From contig CP092879.1 of NCBI GenBank assembly GCA_030710605.1, positions 21,894,801 through 21,958,800 on the forward strand: DNA of 64,000 nt, read 5' to 3'. Source of the stretch: Cordylochernes scorpioides. Lineage: Eukaryota > Arthropoda > Arachnida > Pseudoscorpiones > Chernetidae. The translations under genes were made by a program, and so were the position numbers. Below are positions 34,501 through 47,259 of this stretch, piece after piece; within the stretch, counting starts at the first letter, position 1, and the number at the start of each line of letters is the position of its first letter. The notes beneath the pieces are model-generated. The model made no database searches. It worked only from the letters and a program-made list of their open reading frames with translations, and was not told the DNA's origin.

Positions 34501-36209
34501 CCATGCCATCCCTTTTCATTCTTGACATGTAATCGTCATTAATATGTCCTAATCTTTTATGCCATAAAATCCTAGAGTCCTTATCAATTTTAAAGCATTT
34601 TTCTTTTGAGTCAACCTGTCTAAGTTCATGGATTAAGCTGATGGTAAACATGTCTTCCTCAAATTCACCCTTACAGATTAATTGTCCATCTGGTGCATAA
34701 ATGAAAGCACCCTCTTGGTTCAAGGTGACACTATTTCCTCTTTTCACCAGGCTCGGTACAGACATCAAATTGCCATTTAGTTGGGGAACAAATAACACAT
34801 CTTCTAATTTGACATTATTATGTTGTCCATCATCCAATTCAGTTACTGCATTGATATCTCCCCTTGAAATGGAGTTGATACTTCTACCAGTTTCAGCAAG
34901 ATTAACTTGTCGTACCTCATCTTTCTCATTAATCATCCATGAGTTATCACATGACATGTGTGAGGTGCACGCTGAATCAAGTTGCCATTCATTTACTATT
35001 TTTCTTTGTTCAATTCCAGCTGTTAAAGCAAATTCTTGTTTGTCTTTATTAGGGATATGTTCTTTAGTAATATTCGCTTTCTCTTCATGATTCTTAGTAA
35101 AATGCTTGGTTGGAAACTGTTTGGTTTTTTGATGGTCAACTTTGTTTCTATTTTTAAACCAACAGTCCTTTTGAAAATGCCCTGTTTTTCCGCAACAAAA
35201 ACATGTTTTAACTTTGTTCTGGTTACTGGAGGTTTTATATACTTTGACATGTTCCTGTCTTCTTTCTGTATTTCTTTTTTCAAAGTCCAATAAATTTTGA
35301 CGCATGCCATTAAAGTCCATATTTCTATTAGCGAGGATTGATGTAATCACATTGTTATATTTATCCGGTAATCCCTCGAGAATGTATCTAATTATTTCTT
35401 TATCTGTTATTGCTTTTCCCATTTCAATTAATTGTCTTGAAATCCCTTGACTTCTGGTCAAGTAACCTTCAATGCTTTCATCATATTTCTTTTTTAGTCG
35501 AGTTAATTCAAGCATAAGATTCATAGATTTATCTTCAGCTTCTCCTTCATATCTGAGTTTTATAGCATTCCATAATTCTTGTGCATTTTTAATACCTTTG
35601 TAGGCGATAGCCTGATCAGATGACAAACTAAGAATAATTATTCCAAGAGCTTGTTTATTTTTCTTAGTCCATTCATTAAAAGCGTCGCCATTTTTATCAT
35701 CTTTTGTAGGCTTAGGATTATTAATAACATCATCAAAAATATCCCTTGAATCTAACAAGGCTTCTATTTTCATACTCCAAATTGCATAATTACTATTTGT
35801 GAGCAAATCGATTTTTGGTGAAGCTAAAAAATCCATTTCAATTTCTTTAGTTTTATATATTTCTAAATATTTTATTTACGTTTTATTTAATAGCCACGCT
35901 CTGCTACCATATTGTTGTCGAATCTATATAAGGCGTGGATTATTATTAAATAATACGATAAATTAAATGCACAAATGATTATATTTATTAACTTACAAAA
36001 CAATGGGAGAGATATTTAACACATATCTTATTTTATATATGTTTAAATTTAAAGAAATATAATAAACAAAACAAACAGTTCTATATAAAAAAGGCTTCAA
36101 GACAAATCTAATAACAACAACCAACTCTGGTCAAAAATTAATAATTATATAAATATTTCCAATTCATATAATCTAAATATCTATATATATTTTTAATTAT
36201 AGTCCATCA
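31561..36209 (-). mobile_element. Copia LTR retrotransposon, nearly complete
   Basis: LTRs at 31561-31858 and 35913-36209, about 298 bp and near-identical. The 5-bp target duplication is TCGCC (31556-31560 and 36210-36214). On the minus strand the 5' LTR is followed two bases later by TGGTAGCAGAG, the complement of an initiator tRNA-Met 3' end, so the primer site is clear. A purine-rich tract precedes the 3' LTR (minus strand AAAGGGGGG, 31859-31870). One long polyprotein fills the interior. Confidence 0.95.
31880..35836 (-). pseudogene. Copia Gag-Pol polyprotein, one stop codon
   Basis: A single frame of 1318 codons broken only by a TAG near 32906 (after LKNIN). Gag lies at about 1-230 with a CX2CX4HX4C zinc knuckle at 212-225. 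Protease has LDSACTSH near 287. Integrase has an HHCC zinc region at 426-462 and catalytic D490, D553 and E588 (HVDLCGP, TDNGFEF, ERANRT). RT spans about 790-1060 with FDIKTAYLNG and YVDD at 1001-1004, just after the stop codon. RNase H has TDASWNN near 1167. Order PR-IN-RT-RH is diagnostic of Copia. The stop lies immediately upstream of the RT catalytic motif, so this copy cannot make active RT without readthrough. Confidence 0.95.
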
Positions 36210-36680
36210 TCGCCAAATATGTAAAGGCGTTTTTGAATACATAGAGAAAAAATAAAAAATTTAAAAAAGAATAGCCTATAGTTTAAGATCTTAGCGATAA
36301 AATAATTATAAAAATTTTAAAACCTTGCATGGAAATTACCAACGACCTTTTTGGAAAAATAAAAAAAAATAACTCAAAACGATTGTACACCAATTATAAC
36401 GTATTTTCAAAAGTGGGTAAAAGGCAATTTTGAATAAAAGGTAAAAAATAACACGCGCGCTAAATATGTAAAGACGTTTTTGAATACATAGAGAAATAAT
36501 AAAAAAAATTAAAAAAGAATAGCCCATAGTTTAAGATCTTAGCGATAAAAATAATTATAGAAACTTTAAAATCTTGCATGGAAATTACTAACGACCTTCT
36601 TGGAAAAAATAAAAATTTAACTCATAACGATTGTACGCCATTATAACGTATTTTCATAAGTGGGTAAAGGGCAATTTTAA
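36210..36680. repeat. ~245-bp tandem repeat array, right part
   Basis: Continues the array after the Copia insertion, with units near 36271 and 36521 and the same CACGCGCGCTAAATATGT word. The 5-bp TCGCC duplication marks the join with 31560. Confidence 0.85.
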
Positions 36681-37221
36681 TTATAGAAACAATAGAAAGA
36701 AATTGACATACGCGTCCGGTATAACGTATTTCTCAAAACTAGGTACAGGTATGGATGTTTTTCTATACACTAAAATTGTATAGAAAAAATTATATAAAGA
36801 AGTGCATAAATATGGCACGCGTTTTTTTAAGCCTAACGTATTTTTCAAAAATAAAATATGTAGCGATATGAATTTGCTATATAATAAAAGTTATACAGGA
36901 GATATATAAAGAGAATGCGTATTTTAATGCCTAACGATGGATAATTATTAAAATTCTAAAATATGGCGGTTTAACGTATTTTTCAAAAATATGTGGAAAC
37001 ATGTGTTTGAAATATATTGAAATGCACGAAAATTACATAAAGAAGACTGGGAATCAAAATAACATGTATTTTAATGTTTAACGATGAATAATTATTAAAA
37101 TTTTAAAATATGGCGGTTTAGCGTATTTTTCAAAAATATGTGGTAGAGACATGGATTTTTATCTCAGGGTCGTGGGCTTACTTCTTGCAAATTACTTTGC
37201 AATTTTCAGTAGTTTCTGGCC
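36681..37221. repeat. Diverged repeats near the leader of element B
   Basis: The word TAACGTATTTTTCAAAAAT recurs at about 120-130-bp spacing (near 36725, 36836, 36973 and 37122). It links to the TAACGTATTTTCAAAAG of the 245-bp units, so this is probably an older, more diverged part of the same array. No coding sequence. Confidence 0.55.
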
Positions 37222-37239
37222 TCGCGACGGGCGCCAAAA
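37222..37239 (-). promoter_or_regulatory. Primer-binding-like site of element B
   Basis: On the minus strand, the LTR end CAACA is followed by TTT and TGGCGCCCGTCGCGAGG. TGGCGCC is a common start of tRNA primer sites in retroelements. I cannot name the tRNA. Confidence 0.6.
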
Positions 37240-38542
37240 TGTTGCGTCGTTTTCTTATGTCCTATTTGAGGACATCTCGACCTTAAACCTTGCTTAGCTC
37301 AGTAACAACAATGTTTAATTATATACCAACATGAGTTAAAATTAGGTACACACATGGAAGGATATAGCAAACACCATAGAAGGTCCATGCATTTTGTTTC
37401 AGGGTAAAGCATTACAAACACACTTTTAAAATAATAAAACATGAGTTTTTATTTTTTTTCTCGATCGTTTTTACAAACTTTCATTTGCAGACAAATCTGG
37501 ATAGGCATAAGGTTCATTATAGCAAATTATAAGATTCATGCAAGATAAGAAATTACCTATTAAATGAAACTATGGGCATGTCTTTTGACATATAGAACGT
37601 GCCCTTAACACAAACACACCTTTAAAATAGTGAAGCATGGGTTTTTATTCTATCTCGATAGACCTTTCAAACTTACATTTGTAAGTAGTCCTAAGTAGAT
37701 ATAAAATTTATTCCCTTTAGGAGATTCTAAAACCTCATGCAAAAAATATGAATTTACCTGGTAAATAAAACCAAGAATATGTCCTTTGACAAATAAAAAC
37801 GTGCCCTTACGGGCCCATCTCAAAAATTAATAAAGAAATTAATTAACATACCAATTTCCTCTAGACGCCAGAGCTCCTTTAAGATCGTCCTCTCCGTCGG
37901 CACCCCGTCAAGACTAACTGACCATTACCCGTCTTTTGAAAATCACGCCCCCCAAAAAAAATCGTCATCTCCTTACAGGGTAAAAAAAAATTAATTTAAT
38001 TTTCCTAGAATATTTGAAATAATAAGAAATAAAGAAAATATTCTTTTTAAAAGAATATTTAAAAATAATAATAAGGATAATAAAATATAAATGTTTAAAA
38101 AAAATTATATAGTAATTTCTTCTTTAAGAAATTGTAAAATAAGGAAATATATCCAACCTATCTGGATATGCCAGTAATTGGCTTTATTCACTTTAGCATA
38201 AAGAAAAAATAAATTTAGAAAATTCTCGAAATGGTAATATAACCTTTTTTGACGTTTCATATTGCATAAAAGAAAAGAATGATTGGCATTATTTCACATA
38301 TTCACATATATACATAGTTTGTACACCCTCCTCTGGACCTCTCTGCAATGGGCTTCGGGATCCTTGGACAGGGCCAGTGTCATCTCCAGCTGGGTGTCTT
38401 CCCCGGCCTCTGGTCTTTAAAGGCATAGGTGTCATCTCCACCTTTCTGGACAACAAACATTTTCGGCAAGACACTGTGTATATATATGATGTAAATGTTT
38501 AAATCATTGTTGGGTCTATTTTGTGAAAAATCGGGCCCAACA
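37240..38542 (-). repeat. Element B right LTR (5' LTR)
   Basis: 1303 bp, TGTTGCGTCG to CCCAACA. It matches 6413-6838 plus 18617-19685 apart from substitutions and the missing 192 bp. It preserves the undisturbed target of element A (GATAGACCTTTCAAAC, ACCT at 37662-37665). GTTA follows at 38543-38546. Confidence 0.92.
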
Positions 38543-38546
38543 GTTA

Positions 38547-41442
38547 ATGCTAACAAATTTCTTGATTCAGCAGTATCTAAAGTGGGGAAGCATCTATCAA
38601 GCTCAAAATATTAAGTCAATATAAAAATTAGTCAATATAATTTCCAAAGAAATTTTTCTCTTCATTCTTAACTTATAGCTATCTTTGTGAAAACAAATCA
38701 AAGTGTAATTCATTTGTTAGCATTAAAGTCAAATTGTTTGTATATGTTGTTCATATTTTTCTACTCCCCCCTCCCTTTCCAAAGCACAACAGGATATCCA
38801 ACCATCTAAGAAAGTACCCGCTGAGCATTGTCCCTTTATTTACATTGGCGTTCTGCCCCTATTCCACTCTTACTGAAGAACTGGGCAATCAAGCTTGCTC
38901 AGTCAGCCCAAACCAGTACTCCTAGTACTTTGGCTGGACACTTTTGAGTCATGAGCCCTAAGCCAAATAACTCGTTATTGAAATGACACGTGTGTTATAT
39001 AAATGATAGATTCCATAAAATATATTTTCTTAATACATAAAATGTTGTTGTCATGCCCAATGAAGAGTCTCAGATGTCTCTGTGCATCTTTATTACAGAG
39101 TTGTAACATTCTCTAACTGGTGTGTGTAAAGATGCGGTTATGGGTCTATTTAAATTTTCTGCAAGGCTGCGGACATTTCTTGACATGAGGATATGGGGTT
39201 GGGCGTTAGTTCCACACCAGGGCAATTGTAAGCAACCTAATACTTGAAATATGTGATAAAATAAATCCTAGATAGTGAGTTTGTGCTTGATTATTGAGGC
39301 CTTATTTCAACAATTAAAACCAAGTCACTAATTCAACAATTACTATTTCCGTTCTTTTTGAGACAACAAATCATAGTCGAATGTCCTCTTTGAAGTCTTT
39401 GGCCAATATTTTTGTTGACAATATTTCGTCCTCTGAAACGACGGCAAAAAATTCCTGGTCGCCAAAATTTGATAGCCGATCTTTTTTATGCATCAGCAAG
39501 ATTTGTATCACTCGATTTGAACTTCTTGAACCATAATTCAAGTATTTTACATACTAAGAGGAATATTTCAATTGAAACGCTAATTTTTAAAGAAAAATCA
39601 AGTCAAAGGAAAAGGCCTCAATAATTATGCACCCACCAATATAACATATTTATGACAAGAAATCTGAAAAATAAACCCTTGAAGTCCATCAATAACGATG
39701 ATAAAAGAGCACACCCTTCATGGAGTTAATTTATATATATATAATAGGACAAAATTTTATAAGGAAAACTTAATTTTATAACTCAATTAATTGATAGAAA
39801 TTAAAATTTGCTATACATTTTTATACATTACTATGTAAGTGTTTAAGTCAAGATTATTTTATACAATGATAAAAGAAAAAAATATGGTGAGTTCCTGAGT
39901 AATGAACACTCCAGATATTTTGCCAAATTCATTATATCTTTATTAATCATGAAGAGAAGTTTTATTCTGTGATTCAGATACAGTAATGATAAATAAGCAT
40001 GTATTTCTACTATTTCTAGTAAAAATACATATAATTGATAATTGAATACTTTAGATTCGCTATTAATTGCACATTCTATTGCAGCAGAATATTTATTATT
40101 TAAACTACAGAATATTAATTTTTATGTTTTGTTTTAATCATCAAATCTCTCTCTAAACTCTCTTTTAATTTATATGTATAAGGTTCAGTAGTTGGCGTTC
40201 TGCGATCCAGGAATAAGAAATATAAATATATAAATAAAGTTGAATTATTTTGATCAAAATAAATTTCCAAGTCATCCCTACGTTTTCATTTTTTTAATTT
40301 TCTACTTGCCATTTTAGTGGAGATGCTACTATTATAACCATTGCAATTGGAGCCTGGGTTACCTTTATCTTACTACTACCATTGCAATAATGTGTGCTTG
40401 TGTGTTAGAGAAATTGATTTGATTTTTAAAATGAACATAAAAAATATTGTAGCAAAGTATTTATTAACTGATTATCAATTTTTTGGTATTTATATTCTGC
40501 TACTCTGTAAACTTCACTATTGCCTCTCTGTTATTTTATAAATTTTCATTTGTTATATTGCCTTTTTTTAAACATACATTTTTGTGTCATCATGAAGTTT
40601 GTCTTCCCTAATTTAAAAAAATAAAAAAATAAATAAATACTGAAAAGATCGCCGAAAAGACTGAGGCCATGGGTGATGAGATCTACATTTTCCTAGACTG
40701 CCTATAGGATTCCACCGCCGTGTCAAAGCCAAGGCTTCTACCCAAGAAGATGTTCCTATTGATGATATGACGACAAATTCGCTCTTCACGCCGCAAGAGA
40801 CAGAGTTCTGAGACTCTGAACGAATCTTTAGAAGAAGAATAAAGATCCATGTCAGTGCAACAAAATTATCAAACTGTGAATCACAGCTCCAATAAGAAAA
40901 GAGCGATGTAGCAAATATTTATTATTTTATTATATATATATAGCAGATTGTAAATTTTGATATTTATATTCCCGCTACTCTGTAAACCTTTCTCATTGCT
41001 TCTCTTGCATTTTAAAAATTTCATTTGTTATTGTTCCCGAAATAAATTGCCTTGTCATCCTGAAGTTTATCTTCCAAATTACTATTTTACTATATGAAAC
41101 AATATGTTCTCATAAGTCAAGTAACCGAACATCTCTCTCAGCACACGTGTGAACAGCAACCGTTTCGGAAGAAGAATCTCTCGGCAGTACTGAAACGACA
41201 GAAAGATGGAAGAAAAAAAAAAAGGTCGAGGTTACCCTGGAACAGTCGAGGCGTGAAAGTGTAAGTTAAGAAGTACTGGAGTGATGGGAAGGTTGTTGAC
41301 ACCGATAATTTTCTACAGGAATACGTCCGCAGAAATTCAAGTGGCTGTGTGACAGCTGGCGTTTTTGAGTTGGCTTTCGTCATTCGGATTGTCATGGAGC
41401 AGACTAGGAGTCAAGAGGATTGTTCACATGAACAACCCAGCT
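38547..41442. other. Unassigned AT-rich DNA with one direct repeat
   Basis: This is the right flank of element B. Segments 40440-40610 and 40905-41075 are diverged direct repeats (GTAGCAAA.TATTTATT, GCTACTCTGTAAAC, TTCATTTGTTAT, GTCATC.TGAAGTTT). Between them, 40650-40860 is GC-richer and looks exon-like by composition, but every frame has stops. The frames at 38734, 39412 and 40341 show no motif. No host gene is supported. Confidence 0.45.
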
Positions 41443-41597
41443 GCAAAAGAGGCATCTCTCCCTTTATTTGTGCCTCAGAATGATGTACTATGCATCATTT
41501 TAGTAAAAGAAAACTTCACTAGTAATGATAAAAATAAGCCACAGTGAAGCATAGTGCATCGTTCTGATGCACAAATAAAGGGAATAGGGCCTCTTTT
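41443..41597. repeat. Small fold-back repeat
   Basis: Left arm 41443-41500 and right arm 41543-41597 are diverged inverted repeats sharing CCCTTTATTTGTGC and AAAAGAGG. The arms are about 85% identical by eye. There are no features of a named family. Confidence 0.55.
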
Positions 41598-41798
41598 GGT
41601 ACAAGAATATCAACCTCCCGCACAACTTATAATTATATAAACTATATATTTAACTATCTATATGCAAATTTCCTTAATGATTTATTCACTAGTTTTCTTT
41701 GTTTTTGGCGAAGAGAAGAGTAAAAAAAATCCATTTAACATTATACTACTCTGATCAAAATGTTTCGACGCTTTGCTCATAAGTTAAAAAAAACTTTA

Positions 41799-42870
<1,072 letters not shown>

Positions 42871-43025
42871 TCGGTGACTAACGAAATCGAAGCACGGGAA
42901 AAATGGCTTCACTTCGAACAGCCACTGCTCGCGCTGTTGTGGCGCGTAATTTTTGAAAATTGGCAGGTCTCCAAGCCAAGGGCGATGCTTGCGTTTGCCA
43001 CAAACCAGGAGAAAATATATTGAGT

Positions 43026-45707
43026 TGTAAGCCCAACTCCTGGTCTGACGATATATAATCTACTGTACTTGTAGTTTCAAACGATGTATGTCTTATTCTG
43101 ATAGATTTCAAAAGATTTCTAATAATATTAAAATATCGGAGAAAATGATAAAAACACTCAATGGAAAACACACAAAAACATCATAAGACTAATGGAATTA
43201 TAAACGCTTAAAATCTATAGTCATAAAGGTTCCAAACCAAACCAATAATAGAATGCTACTAGATGAATTAAACAAATCAGAAGATTTGAAATTGATCAAT
43301 AAAATTTACATATCGTAAGAGATCCAACTATAATATTCAAGGGGTATCTAAAAAGAAGTTTAAACACACGAACTTCGTTCAACTCATATGTAGAATGAAT
43401 TCTGATCTAGAAAATTTGAAAATGAAATAAAGTTCAGTCTATAATGAGATCTAACTCTATATCACAATATAGTATTTAAAATAACCCCTAGAATTTATTA
43501 AACAACAACAAAAAAAGGGTAACAATGTGGCATTTGACTTTTAATCCAAGGTTTCATATACTCAGCATATGAGAATCTAAAAAAAAAATCTTGGGACTAG
43601 CTGAACTACCACATTTACACTTTGAGTTCCTATTGTAAAGTTACTACTTATGAATGTAGAAACATCGAGATATGCATGTATAAATATATGTGGTAACCGA
43701 GGGTCAAACCTGTAGTAACCGAGAGGGACAGCCAGGGCGTGGAGAGTTTTCCAGTACCTCTCTGTACCTTGTAGGACCTTTAACAGTTCTCACAGAGTAC
43801 AGGCAGCCGTGGTCGAGGCAGAGTGGAAAGCTTGGGAATGTCCACACACCAAAAAACGAAGAGACACAGTCGTAGTAGGAAAGTTCCATGAACAGATAAA
43901 AGTCGAGCTAAGAGCAAGATGGAGATATAGAGTTCTTACTGTTTTACATGGCGATGATGTGGTCCTGGGTACAAACGACAAGGGGTGACGCCGACGGTGA
44001 AGTGACTGTAACTATTTTGCTAAGCCGAGGGAGGCCTTATATAACGCCTCCGACAAAGAGAATTGCATTACAGCACGTGTCGATACTGGACACTGGCGCC
44101 GACCTGACGGCTTCCAATTTATCTTTAGAAGTTGTTTTGTGTTTTACATCTACATCGAATTTAGACGTTTTTGTCTTCTCAATCTTGCTTTAGCTCAGCT
44201 CTTAATCTATTACATAGTTTTATTTATTCATCCTCAGTTTGTACAAAGTACATTACATATGATGATGCAATGACACATGTCAATCATGCGCATAATTCTT
44301 TATAGATGTGCTTCTATATACAACATGATAATCTTGTTATAAGTATTATACAATATAGGGTTGTTGGTTTAAATTACCATATATATTTATATTTATTTAT
44401 TTAATAAGTATCCTAGAATAAAGGAATGGACTATCCAAATTGTTAACCATATTTAAAATTTATACATACGTATACATATATATCTTGATGTTTATCTATG
44501 TATATGGGTTTTTATTCTACCCAGTACAAATCATACCAAGAAAAAGAAAAAAAACTCTGAAGCTAATTTATATATTTAACACTTTGTTTATATGTAGACA
44601 TGTGTATTTGTTTTATAAGTGGGATCACCTAAAGAAGAACCATTAGATGAATAAAATTCTTCTGATGATTATCAGAATACTTAACATTTTTGTTTAAAGT
44701 AGATATGTACATTTATTTCAGTATGAAACACTATAGACACACACTAATATAAAAGGTATATGGGATTTTATTATATCCAAAAAATTTTCCTATATCACGA
44801 AATAATAAAAAAAAGGAAAGGTTCAGAAAATATCCTTCGCAAGCAAATTTTTTGCTTCTAATTTCATCGATGTATATGAATCGATAAGGGGAAATTTTGC
44901 AAAGTCACAAATGAAAAAAATTCAAAACATATTATGTAGGCAAGGCCGTGCCTCTACAAAAGTTTAGTATGTTATACCTACTTGCAAAATCCGAGAGAAA
45001 GTTTCTCTAAAATATCTATTCAATAAGCGGGCTTGAAGCCCACATGAATTAATTTTAGCAGGATTGTTCACTTACCTTCCAAATCTATACTCACTCATCT
45101 TTTTACGCCTCATCCGTCAGGTCCCCGCTTCTCCCCGTCCTTATCCACGACCGTTTTTCAACTGACCTTTTTTTCAAAAATCGCCTGCGTGACCAAAGAG
45201 ATTTTATCTCTTTTACAGAGTGAGTAAAATATATTTTTTCGTAGAATAATTTCAAAATAAAATTAAAATTTTATCCTTTGGAAATAAAATAGGAATTTAA
45301 ATTAATAATTAAAAAAAATAAAAATAGATATGATCCTTGAGAAATTTAATGTAGTAATTTTTAAAAAATGCTATTGCTATCATTGAGATATCTAATTTAT
45401 CAAATATATTTAATTTATTAAATATATTTATTGAATTTTCAATGTGGTAATTTAAGAAATCCTATTGATTTTAACCTTTCACTATATATAAGGAAAAGGA
45501 ATGAAGTATGGTACATATAAATTTATTTATGGTACATATTTACACTATGTACACCATTACTGCTGTGGGCTTCGGAGTACAGAAAGCTCAAAGCTCGTCC
45601 AGGTCCTCCTTCTGGACAACAAAGACTTCGGCAAGGCTATTTTGTAAATATATGATATAAGATGTTTACATCATTGTTGGGTTCGTTTGGTGAAAAACGG
45701 CCCAACA
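43026..45707. mobile_element. LTR-type insertion C in mariner 3
   Basis: Bounded by GAGT on both sides (43022-43025 and 45708-45711). Removing it and one GAGT restores a continuous mariner 5' region. It starts TGTAAGCCCAAC and ends GGCCCAACA. The last part (from about 45060) matches the LTR end of element B: CTGGACAACAAA, CTTCGGCAAG, TTACATCATTGTTGGGT, GTGAAAAA. A possible LTR start is TGTTGGTTTAAA at 44363, giving about 1345 bp. The left part holds a protease fragment and may be a truncated interior. Confidence 0.6.
43690..44193 (+). pseudogene. Retropepsin fragment of an LTR retroelement
   Basis: The frame from 43948 contains SRGRPYITPPTKRIALQ followed by HVSILDTGADLTAS. An RPxIT strand some 17 residues before LDTGAD-T is the layout of retroviral-type aspartic proteases. 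A different frame just upstream (43790-43985) reads EAEWKAWECPHTKKRR and KFHEQIKVELRARWRYRV, possibly the preceding Gag part. No RT follows; the frame ends in hydrophobic AT-rich sequence. The frame runs opposite to the expected sense of the LTR type, so it may be a separate fragment. Confidence 0.5.
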
Positions 45708-45969
45708 GAGTTTTCAGCATTTTATGAGCAAAGTGTCGAAATTTTTGATCAGAGTAGTATATATAAATTGTAAAATCGATAATGAAGGTAATTTTTTAAA
45801 AAGTGGTTGTGAAATAATTTGTAAAGAGAAATGTATGCAAATATATATTTAACATCTGGTTCGTTACACCAGTTGTATTTGTTTTTTAGACAAGCTCATG
45901 ACGTGTCAAAGCCGATTTAAATGCTTGGTTCCATTGTTAAATCTTGATGTTAAACAATTTAAATATTTA

Positions 45970-46220
45970 CTAGCTGAATGACCCGGGCAACGCCCGTGTT
46001 TTACCCGATTGAATGTTTTGATTCAAATACTATTTGTTACAATTATAAATTGTGGTCATGTGGCCTAGTGGTCATGGCATCTGCCCGGTAAGCGGAAGGT
46101 CGTGTGTTCGATTCCCATCCCTTGACACTTTTTTTATTTTATCCATTCTGACCAAAATCTATCCGTGAACTTCACACAGTGAACTTCACACAGACAGAAT
46201 AAGGCAATTATATAAGTAGA
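45970..46220 (-). mobile_element. Helitron H4 carrying a tRNA-Thr-like sequence
   Basis: Minus-strand element of 251 bp. The 5' end is A|TCTACTTATATAA (46220 downward) and the 3' end has hairpin CGGGC-GTT-GCCCGG, TCATTCAG and CTAG before T (45970). The inner block CAATTTATAATTGTAAC and the termini match H1 and H2. The passenger is different: a tRNA-Thr-like sequence on the opposite strand replaces tRNA-Gly. It is exactly bounded by the A|T insertion pattern. Confidence 0.75.
46056..46130 (+). tRNA. tRNA-Thr (GGT)-like pseudogene inside Helitron H4
   Basis: GTGGCCTAGTGGTCA gives a box A and GTTCGATTCCC a box B. The anticodon arm TCTGC-CCGGTAA-GCGGA has anticodon GGT, but position 33 is C instead of T. 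The acceptor strands do not pair and the T stem has a mismatch. A T7 run follows. It is best read as a tRNA-derived relic. Confidence 0.45.
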
Positions 46221-46901
46221 TAATAACTTACTCATTATATTTCTCTGTTTTTCTTATTATTTTTTAGTTATATAAATATATATAAGGATATCAGAACATC
46301 GATTTCTATTTTTTTAATGCCATAAGATAAAATAATGTTTGAAGGAATAAGTATCTAAAGAAAACAAATTATCTTTACAGAAGAGTTATTAATCTATAAT
46401 TACAAATTTGTCTGTAAAAAAATAAAATGAACAATTGGCTTTAATTAACTCTCTCAAATCGATTAGAAAGATCGATATTGATTTCTGGAACCATGGCAGT
46501 TTCGACAGATGTTTACAAAATTCGTGATCTAATTAAAAGAATCAATAGAGAGTGTTAATTCTACATATGTATGCAGTCAGTGACGCGTTTTAAACAAAGT
46601 AATTTATTATTGATGTGTCATGTAAATATAGAATCAATAATTACCATAAACAGTGTAATTAAGATATTTATTTGACATCTACATCCAAAAAAATTCCAAT
46701 CAACTAAGTTGAGAATGTATATTTAATACCAGAAGGACAAGATTGATACTATATGTCAATTCTCATGGCAATTTACGTGATATATTCTGTCTGAGTTTGG
46801 TTTGAGCTGACTTAGCCTCTTTTGTGTGTGTGTGTTTAGAGCCTTTAAATTGAAAGTTTTCAAAATATGGTTTCAAAAAAAGTTTAATATAAACAGTTTT
46901 G
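46221..46901. other. Unassigned AT-rich DNA
   Basis: I see no coding frame, repeat pair or RNA. A (GT)n run at 46820 is the only simple repeat. It lies between Helitron H4 and the PLE cluster. Confidence 0.4.
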
Positions 46902-46944
46902 TACTAGAGAATACAACGTAAGGAGAAAAGATTTTTTAATAATC

Positions 46945-46990
46945 ACCTACACGAGCTTTCGAGCAGTCACGCCCTTCGACAGGTAATGAT
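46945..46990 (-). ncRNA. Hammerhead-like fold, CTGTCGA core, left end
   Basis: On the minus strand: ATTAC, CTGTCGA, stem II GGGC..GCTC, GAAA, GCTC, GTGTAG. The helices and the GAAA box fit a PLE hammerhead, while core position A6 is T. It mirrors 57727-57768. Confidence 0.4.
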
Positions 46991-47195
46991 ACATGATGGC
47001 AAAAGGCTTTATATAGGATTCCGTTTTTTAAAATATATTTACATATGAGAAGAATATAGGACGGCTAAAATATAATTTAAGTTAAAAATATATTTTGCAA
47101 ATCTAAACTATTGTATATGATATTTACAAAAATATGCTAATCCTGTAATGCCATAAGACAAACAAATGGTAAATTTGCAGATGGTAATACTATGA

Positions 47196-47198
<3 letters not shown>

Positions 47199-47253
<55 letters not shown>
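47199..47253. repeat. (TA)n microsatellite
   Basis: About 27 uninterrupted TA units. The same tract type follows the plus PLE copy (50113-50142) and reappears at 57506, marking the internal (TA)n of the PLE terminal repeat. Confidence 0.9.

Positions 47254-47259
<6 letters not shown>

Larger units (their letters stand above)
6413..38542 (-). mobile_element. Giant LTR element B (hosts A and others)
   Basis: The left LTR begins TGTTGGGTCG at 6413. The right LTR ends CCCAACA at 38542. GTTA flanks both sides (6409-6412 and 38543-38546), a 4-bp target duplication. The element is on the minus strand. A primer-binding-like TGGCGCCCGTCGCGAGGC lies just inside the right LTR, and a polypurine tract (GCAGGGGAGGAAT on the minus strand) abuts the left LTR. 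Removing element A leaves about 20.4 kb, including later Helitron, mariner and Copia insertions. I find no reverse transcriptase belonging to B itself. Internal blocks match element A at roughly 70-85% by eye. Confidence 0.85.

Noticed and set aside
40650..40860. Host exon in the GC-richer block
   Set aside because: All frames carry stops within about 40 codons and no phase-compatible splice-site pair was found; it lies between direct repeats.
44440..44646. 68-codon frame with hydrophobic sequence as a membrane protein
   Set aside because: AT-rich simple sequence (Y/I/F runs) inside the LTR of insertion C; no conserved partner in the other LTRs.
46056..46130. Functional tRNA-Thr gene
   Set aside because: The acceptor strands do not pair, T33 is C and the T stem has a mismatch; only the A and B boxes are convincing.
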